DNA of 64,000 bases from Flavobacterium sp. 245. GTDB taxonomy: Bacteria; Bacteroidota; Bacteroidia; Flavobacteriales; Flavobacteriaceae. Shown piece by piece: positions 36,854 through 46,241 of the stretch. A program made the position numbers and the translations under genes. How positions within the stretch are numbered: the stretch's first letter is position 1; each line of letters starts with the position of its first letter. The notes below the pieces were generated by a model. That model saw only the letters and a list, made by a program, of their open reading frames with translations. It was not told the origin of the DNA and did not search any database. The stretch lies in NCBI RefSeq assembly GCF_004362055.1, contig NZ_SNXB01000010.1, positions 159,951 through 223,950 on the forward strand, read 5' to 3'.

Positions 36854-37483
36854 TTATTTCAGCACCTCATTTAGAGTATTTACAAAAGCTTCAACAGGTT
36901 GAGCGCCAGAGATAGCATATTTTCGGTCAAAAACAAAAAACGGAACGCCTTGAACTCCTATTTCTTGTGCTTCTGTAATATCGCGCTCCACATCTTTCAA
37001 AAATAAATTCTCGTTTTGCAGTACTTCTAAAATTTCATTTTTATCTAAACCAGCTTTTTCTCCTAATTCTATTAATGTTGGGCCGTCATTCAAATCACGT
37101 CCTTCGGTAAAATAAGCTTTGAAGAAAATTTCTTCCATTTCATCGCCTAATTTTTTTGTCTTAGCCAATTGAATAATTCGATGTGCTTCTAAAGAATTTG
37201 AAATAACAGCTTTGTCAAAGTTATAGTCTAAACCAACGCTTTTTGCGCGTTCTGCGACGCCTTTATGCATTTCCTTAGATTGTTCAAGCGACATGCCTTT
37301 TCTTTCGGCTAAAAACGTATAAACATCTTTCCCTGATTGTGGTGTAATTGTTGGATCAAGCTGAAAGCTTTTCCATTCGATTTCAAATTGATTTTCTGGA
37401 AATTTTGCTAAAGCAGTTTCCAATTGTCTTTTTCCGATATAACAAAACGGACACATAATGTCCGACCAAATTTCTATTTTCAT
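36854..37483 (-). CDS. DsbA-family oxidoreductase (FrnE-like)
   Basis: A 209-residue cytoplasmic thioredoxin-fold protein with the active site Cys11-P-F-Cys14 near its N-terminus (WSDIMCPFCYIGKRQ) and the cis-Pro loop in IGVQGVPFFVFDRKYAISGA. This is the DsbA/FrnE (2-hydroxychromene-2-carboxylate isomerase-like) family. No signal peptide, so it acts in the cytoplasm, perhaps in polyketide-like or thiol stress metabolism. Only 27 bp separate it from the AraC regulator. Confidence 0.92.
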   Translation of the reverse strand: MKIEIWSDIMCPFCYIGKRQLETALAKFPENQFEIEWKSFQLDPTITPQSGKDVYTFLAERKGMSLEQSKEMHKGVAERAKSVGLDYNFDKAVISNSLEAHRIIQLAKTKKLGDEMEEIFFKAYFTEGRDLNDGPTLIELGEKAGLDKNEILEVLQNENLFLKDVERDITEAQEIGVQGVPFFVFDRKYAISGAQPVEAFVNTLNEVLK

Positions 37484-37499
37484 ATTACAAAGTTAAAGA

Positions 37500-37680
37500 A
37501 AATTTGTTTCAGGTTTAAAGTTTCAGGTTTCCGGTGAGATTTAACCGCAAAGCACGCAAAGTTTTTTCATTAAGATTGTGCTTCAAACGCAAAGTTCGCA
37601 AAGCTTTATCTAAAACTTTGCGAACTTTGCGTAATCCTTAGCGCCCTTTGCGGTTAAACTCGCAAACCTGAAACCTGAAA
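37500..37680. repeat. Dispersed CTTTGCG-type repeat
   Basis: Noncoding stretch with repeated AACTTTGCG/GCAAAGTTCGC words and inverted copies (for example CGCAAAGTTCGCAAAG and CTTTGCGAACTTTGCG), flanked by inverted GTTTCAGGTTT / AAACCTGAAAC arms. Similar words recur at 41530-41640 and 63490-63665. Looks like a flavobacterial intergenic repeat capable of folding. Confidence 0.7.
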
Positions 37681-37700
37681 CAAAATTCACCTCAAATAAA

Positions 37701-37733
37701 AAACCGCAAATCTTAAAAAAAGAATTGCGGTTT
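37701..37733 (-). terminator. Terminator of dnaN
   Basis: 9-bp stem AAACCGCAA / TTGCGGTTT (37701-37709 with 37725-37733) 106 bp after the dnaN stop; on the minus strand it is followed by T-rich DNA. Confidence 0.7.
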
Positions 37734-37838
37734 CTAGGTATAAAAAATGGTTGGTTAATAGCGATATTTTTTTTTTACAATGATATGTCTTTAATTCGAA
37801 ACTAAAAAAAATCCCTGTAACAAAAAGAAGTTTTGATG

Positions 37839-38957
37839 TTAACTATTTAACATTACAGGCATTACCAGCATTGTTACAGTTTCACCTTCTTCTAGACCAT
37901 CAACTGGCGTAAGGATTCCAGCTCTGTTTGGCAATGACATTTCTAACATAATCATGTCAGATTGCAAGTTAGTAAGCATCTCAGTTAAAAATCTTGAGTT
38001 GAAACCAATTTGAAGATCATCTCCTTGATAATCACAAGTCAATCTTTCTTCTGCTTTGTTTGAGTAGTCAATATCTTCAGCAGAAACATTTAATTCAGCT
38101 CCAGCGATTTTTAAACGAATTTGGTGTGTAGTTTTGTTTGAGAAAATAGCAACACGACGAACAGAACTTAAAAATAAAGAACGGTCAATCATTAATTTGT
38201 TTGGATTTTCTTTTGGAATAACCGCTTCATAATTTGGGTATTTTCCGTCGATCAAACGACACATCAAGATATAATTGTCAAATGAGAAAGTCGCATTTGA
38301 ATCGTTGTATTCAATTTTTACTTCAGCATCAGAACTTCCTAAAATACTTTTTAAGATATTCAAAGGTTTCTTTGGCATAATAAAATCAGCAACTTGAGAT
38401 GCTTTTACATCTGTACGTGCATATTTTACCAATTTGTGAGCATCTGTAGCAACAAAAGTTAATCCTTCTGGCGAAAACTGGAAAAACACTCCAGACATTA
38501 CTGGACGCAAGTCGTCATTTCCGGCAGCAAAAATAGTTTTGCTGACAGCAGTTGCCAAAACATCAGCAGGAACAAGAGTCACAGATGGATCTTCAAGATG
38601 AACAGATTTAGGAAATTCTTCTCCTGCAGCATATGCTAATGCATATTTACCTGAGTTAGAGCTAATTTCAACTGTATTGTTGTCTTCAACTGTAAAAGTT
38701 AAAGGCTGTTCTGGAAATGTTTTTAAAATTTCAAGTAAAAGTTTTGCAGGCACAGCTACACTTCCTTTACTTTTAGAATCGATCGATAATGTAGCCGACA
38801 TCGTAGTTTCAAGATCTGAAGCCGAAACTGTCAACGCATCATTGTCTAGTTCAAATAAAAAGTTGTCTAAAATAGGCAACGTGTTGTTACTGTTAATTAC
38901 ACTACCTAAAACTTGTAATTGTTTTAATAAGTACGAACTCGATACTATAAATTTCAT
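37839..38957 (-). CDS. dnaN: DNA polymerase III sliding clamp, beta subunit
   Basis: A 372-residue beta clamp. I chose ATG at 38957 (MKFIVSSSYLLKQLQVLGSV); an in-frame ATG at 38993 would add twelve residues atypical of the family. Three beta-clamp domains are present, with GVFFQFSPEGLTFVATDAHK in the second and the C-terminal VTMLVMPVM that lines the peptide-binding groove. Processivity factor for replication; here it is a single gene, away from dnaA in this window. Confidence 0.97.
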   Translation of the reverse strand: MKFIVSSSYLLKQLQVLGSVINSNNTLPILDNFLFELDNDALTVSASDLETTMSATLSIDSKSKGSVAVPAKLLLEILKTFPEQPLTFTVEDNNTVEISSNSGKYALAYAAGEEFPKSVHLEDPSVTLVPADVLATAVSKTIFAAGNDDLRPVMSGVFFQFSPEGLTFVATDAHKLVKYARTDVKASQVADFIMPKKPLNILKSILGSSDAEVKIEYNDSNATFSFDNYILMCRLIDGKYPNYEAVIPKENPNKLMIDRSLFLSSVRRVAIFSNKTTHQIRLKIAGAELNVSAEDIDYSNKAEERLTCDYQGDDLQIGFNSRFLTEMLTNLQSDMIMLEMSLPNRAGILTPVDGLEEGETVTMLVMPVMLNS

Positions 38958-39063
38958 CTCTTTTGTTTTATTTTTTGAAGTATTTATCAGCATTTAGGCG
39001 CTGATGATACGGATTACAAATATATCGTAAACTATCTTAGTTTCGCAATTTTTTTATTAACAT

Positions 39064-40749
39064 CTATTTGCTGTATTTTCTTTTTCTAAGGAAAGTAAAT
39101 GCAAGTCCAAAAATCAATAAAATTAGAATTGGAAGTCCGATAGTTATGAATTGGGTTACAGTATAATTTTCAGAAACCTTATTTCTGTCCAGCATAGGCA
39201 ATTCTACATCTTTGCTTCTAATGTTAATAAGTCCGGTATCATCAAGCAAATAATTGATGCAGTTCATCATGAAATCTTTGTTGTCATAAAGGTTTCCTGT
39301 GCGCTGATCGTAGCCTAATTCAACGGGCATCATATTTTTGTCTAATTGATTTCGAGCTAAATCACCATCGGCAATGACAATCATTTTTGTTGGTTTTCCT
39401 TTTGATTGAAATCCATTTTCTTTGAAAGGCAAAACACGATTTTCAAAAGCTGAATGGAAATTTCCTTCTAGTAAAACTGAAAGATTTAAATTTCCTTTAT
39501 TTAAATAATCCTGAGGAGATGTCTGCTCTGTTACAATATTCAGATTGATTTCTGATGGGGTTCCGATTTTCTTCGAATATTGAGACGATTGTAATAAAAC
39601 TGTCTTTTTGATTCCGTTTTTCAAAGTGTCAATTGGGTTGGCAAAATCAAATTTAATTTCGCCTAAATTTTTCACAATTGGATGCTGGCTTTGAGGTTTT
39701 ACAACTGGTGCATATTTCCATTTAAACTCTTGATATTGTGTCGCGCTTCCTTGTTCGCCGGTTGCTAATTTTATTGGACTTCCGTATTCATCTTTTACCA
39801 AATCAGGATTAATTCTGAATCCGTATTTAAAGAACATATCGTTCAAATTTAAATCTCTTGGATAGGCCAAAGTCGCTCCAGCCTGATTGTACAAACTGTC
39901 CATATCGGCAGCAACTTGGTCAATCAGCCAAATTGTTTTGCCGCCATTCATGATAAACTGATCTAAAACCTGTTTTTCTTCATCAGAAAAAGTTTCAGTT
40001 GGTTTTGAAATAATGGCTAAATCATATTTTTTTAGCGCATCTAAAGTTCCGTTTGGATCTTTGGCAACAGAATCCAATGTAAAGGGCCCAATATAATAGC
40101 TTTCTTTAATTTGCTTTAACATTTTGGCAATATGAACTTCGTGCAATTCACCATTTCCTTTTATAATAGCAACTTTCTTTTGTTTGGCTTTGGTGATTTT
40201 ATTGATCGCGTCGGCAATTGAATATTCTAAGTGCTGAATAGAACCAATTACTTTTTGAGTAGTTGAAGTTCCCATGATATTTTTCAAAAGCGGAATATTA
40301 ACTTCCTTATTGTCATAAACTGCAATTGCCCAAGGAAAAACCATTGCCTGAGATTGTTTTCCTCTGTCGTCAACAGTAATGTTTATTGGTGTAAGTCCTT
40401 TTTGGTAAAGTGATTTTACCATTTCCATGCTTTCGTCTTCGTTTTCCATTGGATTAACGAATTCGAAAACGATATTACTGTTGTAAGCTTGGAATTCTTC
40501 TAGTAGTTGTTTGGTCTCTTGTTGTAAACGTCTAAAATCTGCAGGAAGATCGCCCTGCATATAGATTTTTATCGATAACGGATTCTTAACTTGTTTTATA
40601 ATTTGCAAAGAAGTTTCAGATAAAGTATATCTTTTGTCTTTTGTTAAATCAAAACGGTGGAAAAACAAGCTTCCAAGAACATTTAAAACAATTAAAACGA
40701 AAATTGTAATGCATAATGTCTTTAAATTTAATTTATTAGATGCTTTCAT
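39064..40749 (-). CDS. gldG: Gliding motility ABC transporter substrate-binding-like protein GldG
   Basis: A 561-residue membrane protein with an N-terminal transmembrane helix (about 10-30), a large periplasmic GldG/ABC_transp_aux domain (KDKRYTLSETSLQIIK, ... KQKKVAIIKGNGELHE) and a C-terminal helix (about 533-555, ITIGLPILILLIFGLAFTFL). With GldF and the ATPase GldA (not in the window) it forms the ABC transporter needed for gliding in Flavobacterium johnsoniae. Its ATG overlaps the gldF stop by one base (TAATG), showing a gldF-gldG operon. Confidence 0.95.
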   Translation of the reverse strand: MKASNKLNLKTLCITIFVLIVLNVLGSLFFHRFDLTKDKRYTLSETSLQIIKQVKNPLSIKIYMQGDLPADFRRLQQETKQLLEEFQAYNSNIVFEFVNPMENEDESMEMVKSLYQKGLTPINITVDDRGKQSQAMVFPWAIAVYDNKEVNIPLLKNIMGTSTTQKVIGSIQHLEYSIADAINKITKAKQKKVAIIKGNGELHEVHIAKMLKQIKESYYIGPFTLDSVAKDPNGTLDALKKYDLAIISKPTETFSDEEKQVLDQFIMNGGKTIWLIDQVAADMDSLYNQAGATLAYPRDLNLNDMFFKYGFRINPDLVKDEYGSPIKLATGEQGSATQYQEFKWKYAPVVKPQSQHPIVKNLGEIKFDFANPIDTLKNGIKKTVLLQSSQYSKKIGTPSEINLNIVTEQTSPQDYLNKGNLNLSVLLEGNFHSAFENRVLPFKENGFQSKGKPTKMIVIADGDLARNQLDKNMMPVELGYDQRTGNLYDNKDFMMNCINYLLDDTGLINIRSKDVELPMLDRNKVSENYTVTQFITIGLPILILLIFGLAFTFLRKRKYSK

Positions 40750-41474
40750 TACGCTTTAAAAGATTTTAATTGATAAACGGTAAAAGATAAAAACAGTACA
40801 GTAACGCTCAAAAAATAAATAATATCTCGAGTATCAATAACGCCTCGGCTCATACTTTTAAAATGATTCTGCATTCCGAATGCCGAAATAATATTTGATT
40901 GCCCCGGAATCAATGCCGCAATTCCTTCAAATCCAAAATAAAATATAAAGCAAAGAAAAACCGCAAGAATAAAGGCAACGATTTGATTTTCTGATAGAGT
41001 AGAAGTGAAGATGCCAATTGCTGAATAAGAAGCTATCAGAAATAATAATCCGAAGTAAGAACCAATTGTACTTCCCATATCAATATTTCCTTCTGGCAAA
41101 CCTAAATTAGAAACCACTTTTACATAAATGAATGTTGGAATAATTGCTAAAATAATAAGCAAAAAGGATCCGAAAAATTTTCCGTTTACAATTTCCCAAA
41201 CAGAAAGAGGTTTTGTTAAAAGCAACTCAAGAGTTCCTTGTTTTTTTTCGTCAGAGAAACTTCTCATGGTAACGGCCGGAATCAGGAAAATTAAAATCCA
41301 TGGCGCCAATGTGAAAAACGGAGTTAAATCGGCATAACCTGTATTCAGAATATTGTAATCTCCTTCAAATACCCATAAAAATAGTCCGTTGCTGATTAAG
41401 AAAATCGCAATGACCAAATAGCCAATAGGAGAGCCAAAAAAGGATTTTATTTCTCGTAAAATGATTGATTTCAT
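40749..41474 (-). CDS. gldF: Gliding motility ABC transporter permease GldF
   Basis: A 241-residue integral membrane permease with six predicted helices, starting MKSIILREIKSFFGSPIGYL. The loop AVTMRSFSDEKKQGTLELLL followed by TKPLS is characteristic of this ABC-2 type family and identical in type to GldF. It pairs with GldG encoded immediately downstream. The presence of both genes is the strongest taxonomic marker in the window for a gliding flavobacterium. Confidence 0.96.
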   Translation of the reverse strand: MKSIILREIKSFFGSPIGYLVIAIFLISNGLFLWVFEGDYNILNTGYADLTPFFTLAPWILIFLIPAVTMRSFSDEKKQGTLELLLTKPLSVWEIVNGKFFGSFLLIILAIIPTFIYVKVVSNLGLPEGNIDMGSTIGSYFGLLFLIASYSAIGIFTSTLSENQIVAFILAVFLCFIFYFGFEGIAALIPGQSNIISAFGMQNHFKSMSRGVIDTRDIIYFLSVTVLFLSFTVYQLKSFKA

Positions 41475-41529
41475 GTAAAAACGTTTATTCGTTTAATCGT
41501 TAATTTGTTTAATCGTTTGTTTCAGATTG

Positions 41530-41640
41530 AACATTCACACAGCTTTGCGAACTTTGTGTTTTCTAAAACCTTAAAATATAATCTTTGCGTTCTTTGCGGT
41601 TAAATCGCTCCAATATTCAAATTCAGTGTGTAACCTGAAA
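41530..41640. repeat. Dispersed CTTTGCG-type repeat, second copy
   Basis: Contains CTTTGCGAACTTTG, CTTTGCGTTCTTTGCGGTT and CCTGAAACTTGAAAC, shared with 37500-37680. Lies between gldF and the monooxygenase-like gene. Confidence 0.65.
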
Positions 41641-41652
41641 CTTGAAACAATT

Positions 41653-41949
41653 TTAAACTAAAGAAACTAATTTATCCACACTCCAAGCTTCTGGTTTTGC
41701 GTTAAAAAGCTTTTTTGTAAAATCCCAAACCGAATTAAACAAGTCAGATTGTCTGTAATTCTCTAAATCAGCCTCAGTTTCCCAGTAACTGTAAGTAAAA
41801 AAGATGCATTTGTCATTTTTATCCTGATACAATTCTAAAAAACGATTTCCGTCTGCATTTCGTATTTTATCTTTCACAGATTCAAAATTCTCCAAAAAAT
41901 CAGGGATTTTTTCTTCGTGAAAACTCATTTTTACTATTCTTACGAACAT
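41653..41949 (-). CDS. Antibiotic biosynthesis monooxygenase (ABM)-domain protein
   Basis: A 98-residue protein with one dimeric alpha/beta-barrel ABM fold: VRIVKMSFHEEKIPDFLENF, ... FLELYQDKNDKCIFFTYSYW and the W-ETEADLENYRQSDLF segment. Members act as small quinol or haem-related monooxygenases; this one could equally be a stress-related member without known substrate. The alternative start at Met8 would shorten it by seven residues. Confidence 0.8.
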   Translation of the reverse strand: MFVRIVKMSFHEEKIPDFLENFESVKDKIRNADGNRFLELYQDKNDKCIFFTYSYWETEADLENYRQSDLFNSVWDFTKKLFNAKPEAWSVDKLVSLV

Positions 41950-42088
41950 ATATTCAATTTTAGATTTCTGATATTAGATTTTAGATTAAAAATCGCTTAC
42001 AGGTGCGCAAAAATACCAAAATTGATTGTTGTTTTAGAAAAAAAATAAAATATTATAAAAAGCTTATATCATGATGCATTCTACAATG

Positions 42089-42122
42089 TTGTCATTTCGA
42101 CGAAGGAGACTCGAAATGACAA
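42089..42122. repeat. GTCATTTCGA hairpin repeat
   Basis: Perfect 11-bp inverted repeat TTGTCATTTCG / CGAAATGACAA with a 12-nt spacer containing GAAGGAGA. This is a hairpin repeat I recall as widespread in flavobacterial intergenic DNA. Confidence 0.7.
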
Positions 42123-42170
42123 AAAGACGAATTCAGCATATCAAAAATATAAACTCTAAAATTTAAATTT

Positions 42171-43001
42171 TTAAGAAAACTGAACCGTAATCACATCACG
42201 ATAATTCAATCCCAACAAACTATTAGCAGAACCAACTTTAGAAGGATTGCTTCTAAAAATGGCGATTTCGAGAAAGCCGGCTTCATTAAAAATGGCCAGT
42301 TTTTCTCCCTCATAGGTTTTAATTGGATATTTTTCAGAAGTAGCAATTGCCGAATAATTAGGAAGAATCGTTTTGATGCTCTTTGGCTTCATTACAATTT
42401 CGTACGGACGCCCGCGGGAAACTTCTAAAAATTGTTTTTTTGAAATATTAGATACGACATTTCCAAAATGATCGATATAAATAACGTACCCTTTTAGTGA
42501 ATTTCCGTCAGCAGCAACAACCGCCTGAAGTTCTGTAACTTCTTTAACAGCAGTGATTTCTTTGCCAATAACATTTAATAAACCTCCTTTTGCAATATGG
42601 CAGGCAACTTGAATAAAGACATCTAAATCAGAATATTCCGCTGGGAAACGATCGTGAATATTAATGGCAACAATTTTCTGAGGAACAATTTTCTGCGTCA
42701 GCATACTTAAAATTCCGTTATCGGCACAAATAAAAAAATGATCGTTCCATTGCATGGCAATATGCTGATTTTCTTTATTGCGTTCAATATCGACTCCAAT
42801 TAAGTGTACAGTTCCTTTTGGGAAACTCAAATAAGAGGCTCCTACAACGTAACTCGCTTCGGCAGTGTTAAATGGATCAATGTCGTGTGAAATGTCAATA
42901 ATTTTTGCATTCGAAATCTCCGAAAGAATTTTACCCTTCAGCGAACCAACAAAGTGGTCTTTTAAGCCGTAATCAGTAGTAAGGGTAATTATTGACATCA
43001 T
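42171..43001 (-). CDS. SAM hydroxide adenosyltransferase (DUF62 family)
   Basis: A 276-residue enzyme (start ATG at 43001 or 42998) that hydrolyses S-adenosylmethionine to adenosine and methionine. Family motifs: TLTTDYGLKDHFVGSLKG (about 6-23), DISHDIDPFN (35-45) and the C-terminal YGFxNxAxxxGxAE-like block around YRD. The alternative activity in this fold, fluorination, needs an extra loop that I do not see. Single gene. Confidence 0.93.
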   Translation of the reverse strand: MMSIITLTTDYGLKDHFVGSLKGKILSEISNAKIIDISHDIDPFNTAEASYVVGASYLSFPKGTVHLIGVDIERNKENQHIAMQWNDHFFICADNGILSMLTQKIVPQKIVAINIHDRFPAEYSDLDVFIQVACHIAKGGLLNVIGKEITAVKEVTELQAVVAADGNSLKGYVIYIDHFGNVVSNISKKQFLEVSRGRPYEIVMKPKSIKTILPNYSAIATSEKYPIKTYEGEKLAIFNEAGFLEIAIFRSNPSKVGSANSLLGLNYRDVITVQFS

Positions 43002-43118
43002 TTTGTTTATAACTATTGGTAGTATTTAAATCTAATTTTCATTAAATTTGAGAAATGCAAATCTAATAATAGTAATTGCAAATTGAAAGAAAGAAAAGAC
43101 AATTTATGAAAATGTCTA

Positions 43119-43165
43119 AGTTTACAGTCTCAGTCGCAGTAACTGAAAAACTGGCACTGAGATTG
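43119..43165. repeat. CAGTCTCAGT hairpin repeat
   Basis: TCTCAGT-CG-CAGT pairs with ACTG-GC-ACTGAGA around a short loop. Related words (CAGTCTCA, ACTGAAAACTG, GCGACT) reappear at 49339-49395. Confidence 0.55.
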
Positions 43166-43238
43166 CGACTAAAAAAAGATACCCGACAACAATATAGATT
43201 TACAAAACAAATTTATTTTTAATTTAAATTTATCTCAT

Positions 43239-44189
43239 TTGAACGAAAGAATTATAGAGCTTATAGACATCGCTCCAAAAGACTTTTGGGGCGCGCAGGA
43301 TTCTCATCTTGAAATAATTAAAAAGTACTACCCAAAGCTTAAAATCGTAGCGCGAGGGACCACTTTGAAAGCATTTGGCGAAAAAGATGTTTTAGATGAA
43401 TTCGAAAAGAGATTTCAGAGGCTGATGCTTCATTTTACCAGATACAACAACATTGATGATAATGTAATTGAGCGTGTAATTATGAGTGATGGCCAGGAAG
43501 ATAAAAAAGCTTACGATCACGACAAAATTTTAGTTCACGGAGTTGGCGGTAAAATTATTAAAGCCATGACGCCTAATCAGCAATTGCTGGTTGATACTAT
43601 CAAAAAAAACGACATGGTTTTTGCCATTGGCCCAGCGGGAACAGGAAAAACTTATACAGGCGTTGCAATGGCTGTTAAAGCGCTAAAAGATAAGGAAGTT
43701 AAAAGGATCATATTAACGCGTCCGGCGGTAGAAGCAGGGGAGAACCTCGGATTTTTGCCCGGCGATATGAAAGAAAAACTGGATCCTTATATGCAGCCTC
43801 TTTATGATGCTTTGCGCGATATGCTGCCAAATGAAAAACTCGAAGATTACATTTTAAAAGGAATTATTCAGATTGCGCCCTTGGCATTTATGCGCGGACG
43901 AACGCTTGATAACGCCTTTGTAATTCTGGATGAAGCACAAAACACCACGCATTCGCAAATGAAGATGTTTTTGACCCGTATGGGAAAAAACGCCAAGTTT
44001 ATGATTACGGGTGATCCTGGTCAGGTCGATTTGCCACGCAGAACTATTTCTGGACTTAAAGAAGCAATTTTGGTTCTGAAAGATATTGACGGAATCGGAA
44101 TAATTTATCTTGATGATAAAGATATCGTTCGCCACAGATTAGTGAAAAAGGTAATCGACGCTTACAAACAAATAGAAAATCACGACTAA
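43239..44189 (+). CDS. PhoH family ATPase
   Basis: A 316-residue PhoH-like protein with Walker A GPAGTGKTYTG (131-141), Walker B VILDEAQNTT (about 228-237) and the family GDPGQVDLP motif. The frame starts with TTG at 43239 (MNERIIELIDIAPKDFWGAQ); no ATG lies upstream in frame near it, and this N-terminus matches the usual PhoH start of the group. Cytoplasmic; PhoH ATPases are linked to RNA metabolism and phosphate stress, with poorly defined function. Confidence 0.95.
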   Translation: MNERIIELIDIAPKDFWGAQDSHLEIIKKYYPKLKIVARGTTLKAFGEKDVLDEFEKRFQRLMLHFTRYNNIDDNVIERVIMSDGQEDKKAYDHDKILVHGVGGKIIKAMTPNQQLLVDTIKKNDMVFAIGPAGTGKTYTGVAMAVKALKDKEVKRIILTRPAVEAGENLGFLPGDMKEKLDPYMQPLYDALRDMLPNEKLEDYILKGIIQIAPLAFMRGRTLDNAFVILDEAQNTTHSQMKMFLTRMGKNAKFMITGDPGQVDLPRRTISGLKEAILVLKDIDGIGIIYLDDKDIVRHRLVKKVIDAYKQIENHD

Positions 44190-44327
44190 GTTTTATTTTA
44201 GTGAAATGTTAAATGTAAATCGTAAAATGTGTTTTAACATTTATTAATATTCGTTTTGTACTAATTTCTTTTTGAAAGGTGCAAAACGAATATTTTTTTG
44301 AATTGAAGATAAATTAGGAACTTTTAA

Positions 44328-44807
44328 ATGAAAATTAAAATATCGATTTTAGTATTATTTCTTGCTTTGATTTCATGTAAAAAAGCAGAAAGTCCTCCAA
44401 ATAGATTTATTGGAACATGGTATGATACAGAATACGTAGTTCCAAGTTTAACGAGAATAACAATAAAGAAAGATAGCACCTTTTCATGTATTAGTGGTGC
44501 TTGTACTTGGCAAGGTTTTTCGCAAGGAAAATGGAAAATAGTTGGAGACTCTATAGAATTAAATAGTACAAAAAGTGATACTTGTTACAGAATGCTTCCC
44601 TTTGTTGATTGCAATCCATTTGAAAAAAGGAAAGATTTGCTCACAATACCAAATTGTAGCCCTGAACAGCGTAGTGATTTTTTAATTTTCGACAAAGAAA
44701 GGTTTTATGTCAAAAATGATTCTTTAGTTTATAAATTAAAAAAAAGTTCTAAATGTCCTGATACTTTAAAAATAGTATTTGCAAGAACTCAAAAAATAAG
44801 AAAATGA
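44328..44807 (+). CDS. Putative lipoprotein, unknown function
   Basis: A 159-residue protein with a lipoprotein signal peptide ending in the lipobox LISC (Cys17), followed by a short linker and a small beta-rich domain (FIGTWYDTEYV, FSCISGACTWQGFSQGKWKI) with several cysteines, resembling lipocalin-like or heat-shock-lipoprotein META-like folds. I cannot assign a family. The stop overlaps the next start (ATGA), so it is co-transcribed with the DUF1801 gene. Confidence 0.7.
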   Translation: MKIKISILVLFLALISCKKAESPPNRFIGTWYDTEYVVPSLTRITIKKDSTFSCISGACTWQGFSQGKWKIVGDSIELNSTKSDTCYRMLPFVDCNPFEKRKDLLTIPNCSPEQRSDFLIFDKERFYVKNDSLVYKLKKSSKCPDTLKIVFARTQKIRK

Positions 44808-45166
44808 AACAACTAGATGATTTCTACGAAAATCAAGAAGAACCTATTAAAGGAACATTTCTTGCATTGCGTGATATTATCTTAAAACAAGACAAAGACA
44901 TTACACATGTTCTAAAATACGGAATGCCATTTTTTTGTTATAAAGGGAAAATGTTCTGCTACTTATGGATTCATAAAAAATTTAAGCAGCCTTATTTAGC
45001 TATAGTGGAAGGAAAATATTTTGATGAGCCATTTTTGCTTCAGGAAGCGCGTTCGAGAATGAAAATTATGTTGCTTAATCCTAATGAAGATTTACCTTTG
45101 GAACAAATAAAAGAGGTTTTAATAAAAGCTTTGAATTTATATAAATCGGGAATCGTAAAGCTTTGA
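44804..45166 (+). CDS. DUF1801-like protein
   Basis: A 120-residue soluble protein that resembles the DUF1801 (YdhG-like) family: THVLKYGMPFFCYKGKMFCYLW and the hydrophobic C-terminal helices. Overlaps the lipoprotein stop by 4 nt. Function unknown. Confidence 0.75.
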   Translation: MKQLDDFYENQEEPIKGTFLALRDIILKQDKDITHVLKYGMPFFCYKGKMFCYLWIHKKFKQPYLAIVEGKYFDEPFLLQEARSRMKIMLLNPNEDLPLEQIKEVLIKALNLYKSGIVKL

Positions 45167-45291
45167 ATTTATTTAACGAAATAGTTAAAAAAATAATAAA
45201 CTTGCTGTATTTTATTATCCAATACCTTTTAAACTTTGGTCTTCCCATCTTAAAACTGTAAATTTGCACATCAAAATAGTTGACAATTAAT

Positions 45292-46122
45292 ATGACAAAA
45301 CTTAAAAATATAAAAGTTGTAGTAAGTGATCTTGACGGAACTTTACTTAACCCTCAACATAGAATTTCAGAATATACAAAATCCATTTTTCAGGAACTTC
45401 ACAATCAAAATTATCTTATCGTTGTAGCTACAGGCCGTCATCATCTTGATGCAATGGCTATTATTGATACGCTTGAAGTTCCGGTTTATTTAGTGAGTTC
45501 AAACGGAGCGAGAATTCATTCACCAAATAAAGAAGAACTTTTTTCATTCAATTTAGATAGCGAGGTTGTAAAAAATGCTTTAAATGTTGAAATTGATCCT
45601 GAAATCACTGTGGTTTTATTCAAAGAAAATGTTTGGCAGACCAATAAATGGAATGAAAGACTGAATTCTTTTCAGGCAGATTTAAAATACCGCCCAGAAT
45701 TGGTTGATTATAATACATTGGAAGATTTTGGATCAATCAAAATATTCTTTTCATGCGATGATCATGAAAAATTGGTAAAATTAAAAGATGCTATTTTGGC
45801 CAATTCTTCAGAACATTTGCATCACGCTTTCAGTTTGCCAACTTGTCTGGAATTTATGGATAAATCTGTAGATAAAGCAGTTGCTATTGAGAAAGTCCTT
45901 GAAAAAGAAGGTTTTACATTACCTGAAGCGGTTTCTTTTGGAGACGGTTTTAATGATGTGCAAATGTTGGCGGTGGCCGGAAAAGGATTAATCATGGGAA
46001 ATGCACCAGCCTTATTAAAAGAAACTTTGCCAGACTTGGAGGTTATTAAAACAAATGCAGAAGACGGAGTAGCAAGATATATTGCTTCAAAAATATTAGA
46101 TAAGGAATTTGCAATTGGTTAA
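45292..46122 (+). CDS. HAD-family (Cof-type) sugar phosphatase
   Basis: A 276-residue HAD-superfamily hydrolase starting at ATG 45292 (MTKLKNIKVVVSDLDGTLL); a TTG 12 bp upstream is an unlikely start. Motif I DLDGT contains the nucleophilic Asp; motif IV is FGDGFNDVQML. The C2-type cap (about 80-190) places it in the Cof subfamily, whose members dephosphorylate sugar phosphates or pyridoxal phosphate. Substrate unknown. Confidence 0.95.
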   Translation: MTKLKNIKVVVSDLDGTLLNPQHRISEYTKSIFQELHNQNYLIVVATGRHHLDAMAIIDTLEVPVYLVSSNGARIHSPNKEELFSFNLDSEVVKNALNVEIDPEITVVLFKENVWQTNKWNERLNSFQADLKYRPELVDYNTLEDFGSIKIFFSCDDHEKLVKLKDAILANSSEHLHHAFSLPTCLEFMDKSVDKAVAIEKVLEKEGFTLPEAVSFGDGFNDVQMLAVAGKGLIMGNAPALLKETLPDLEVIKTNAEDGVARYIASKILDKEFAIG

Positions 46123-46241
46123 TTTTTATATATTTACCAATATAAAATATTGCCGATTAAAGCTAAAGTTATAAATTTATAGGAAATTTACCAGATTTAG
46201 GTAAAGTCTATTTATGAAATAGTAACTTAATCGTCAGTATT

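Noticed and set aside
37500..37680. CRISPR-like array in the CTTTGCG repeats
   Set aside because: Repeats are short, irregular and partly inverted, without uniform spacers or cas genes.
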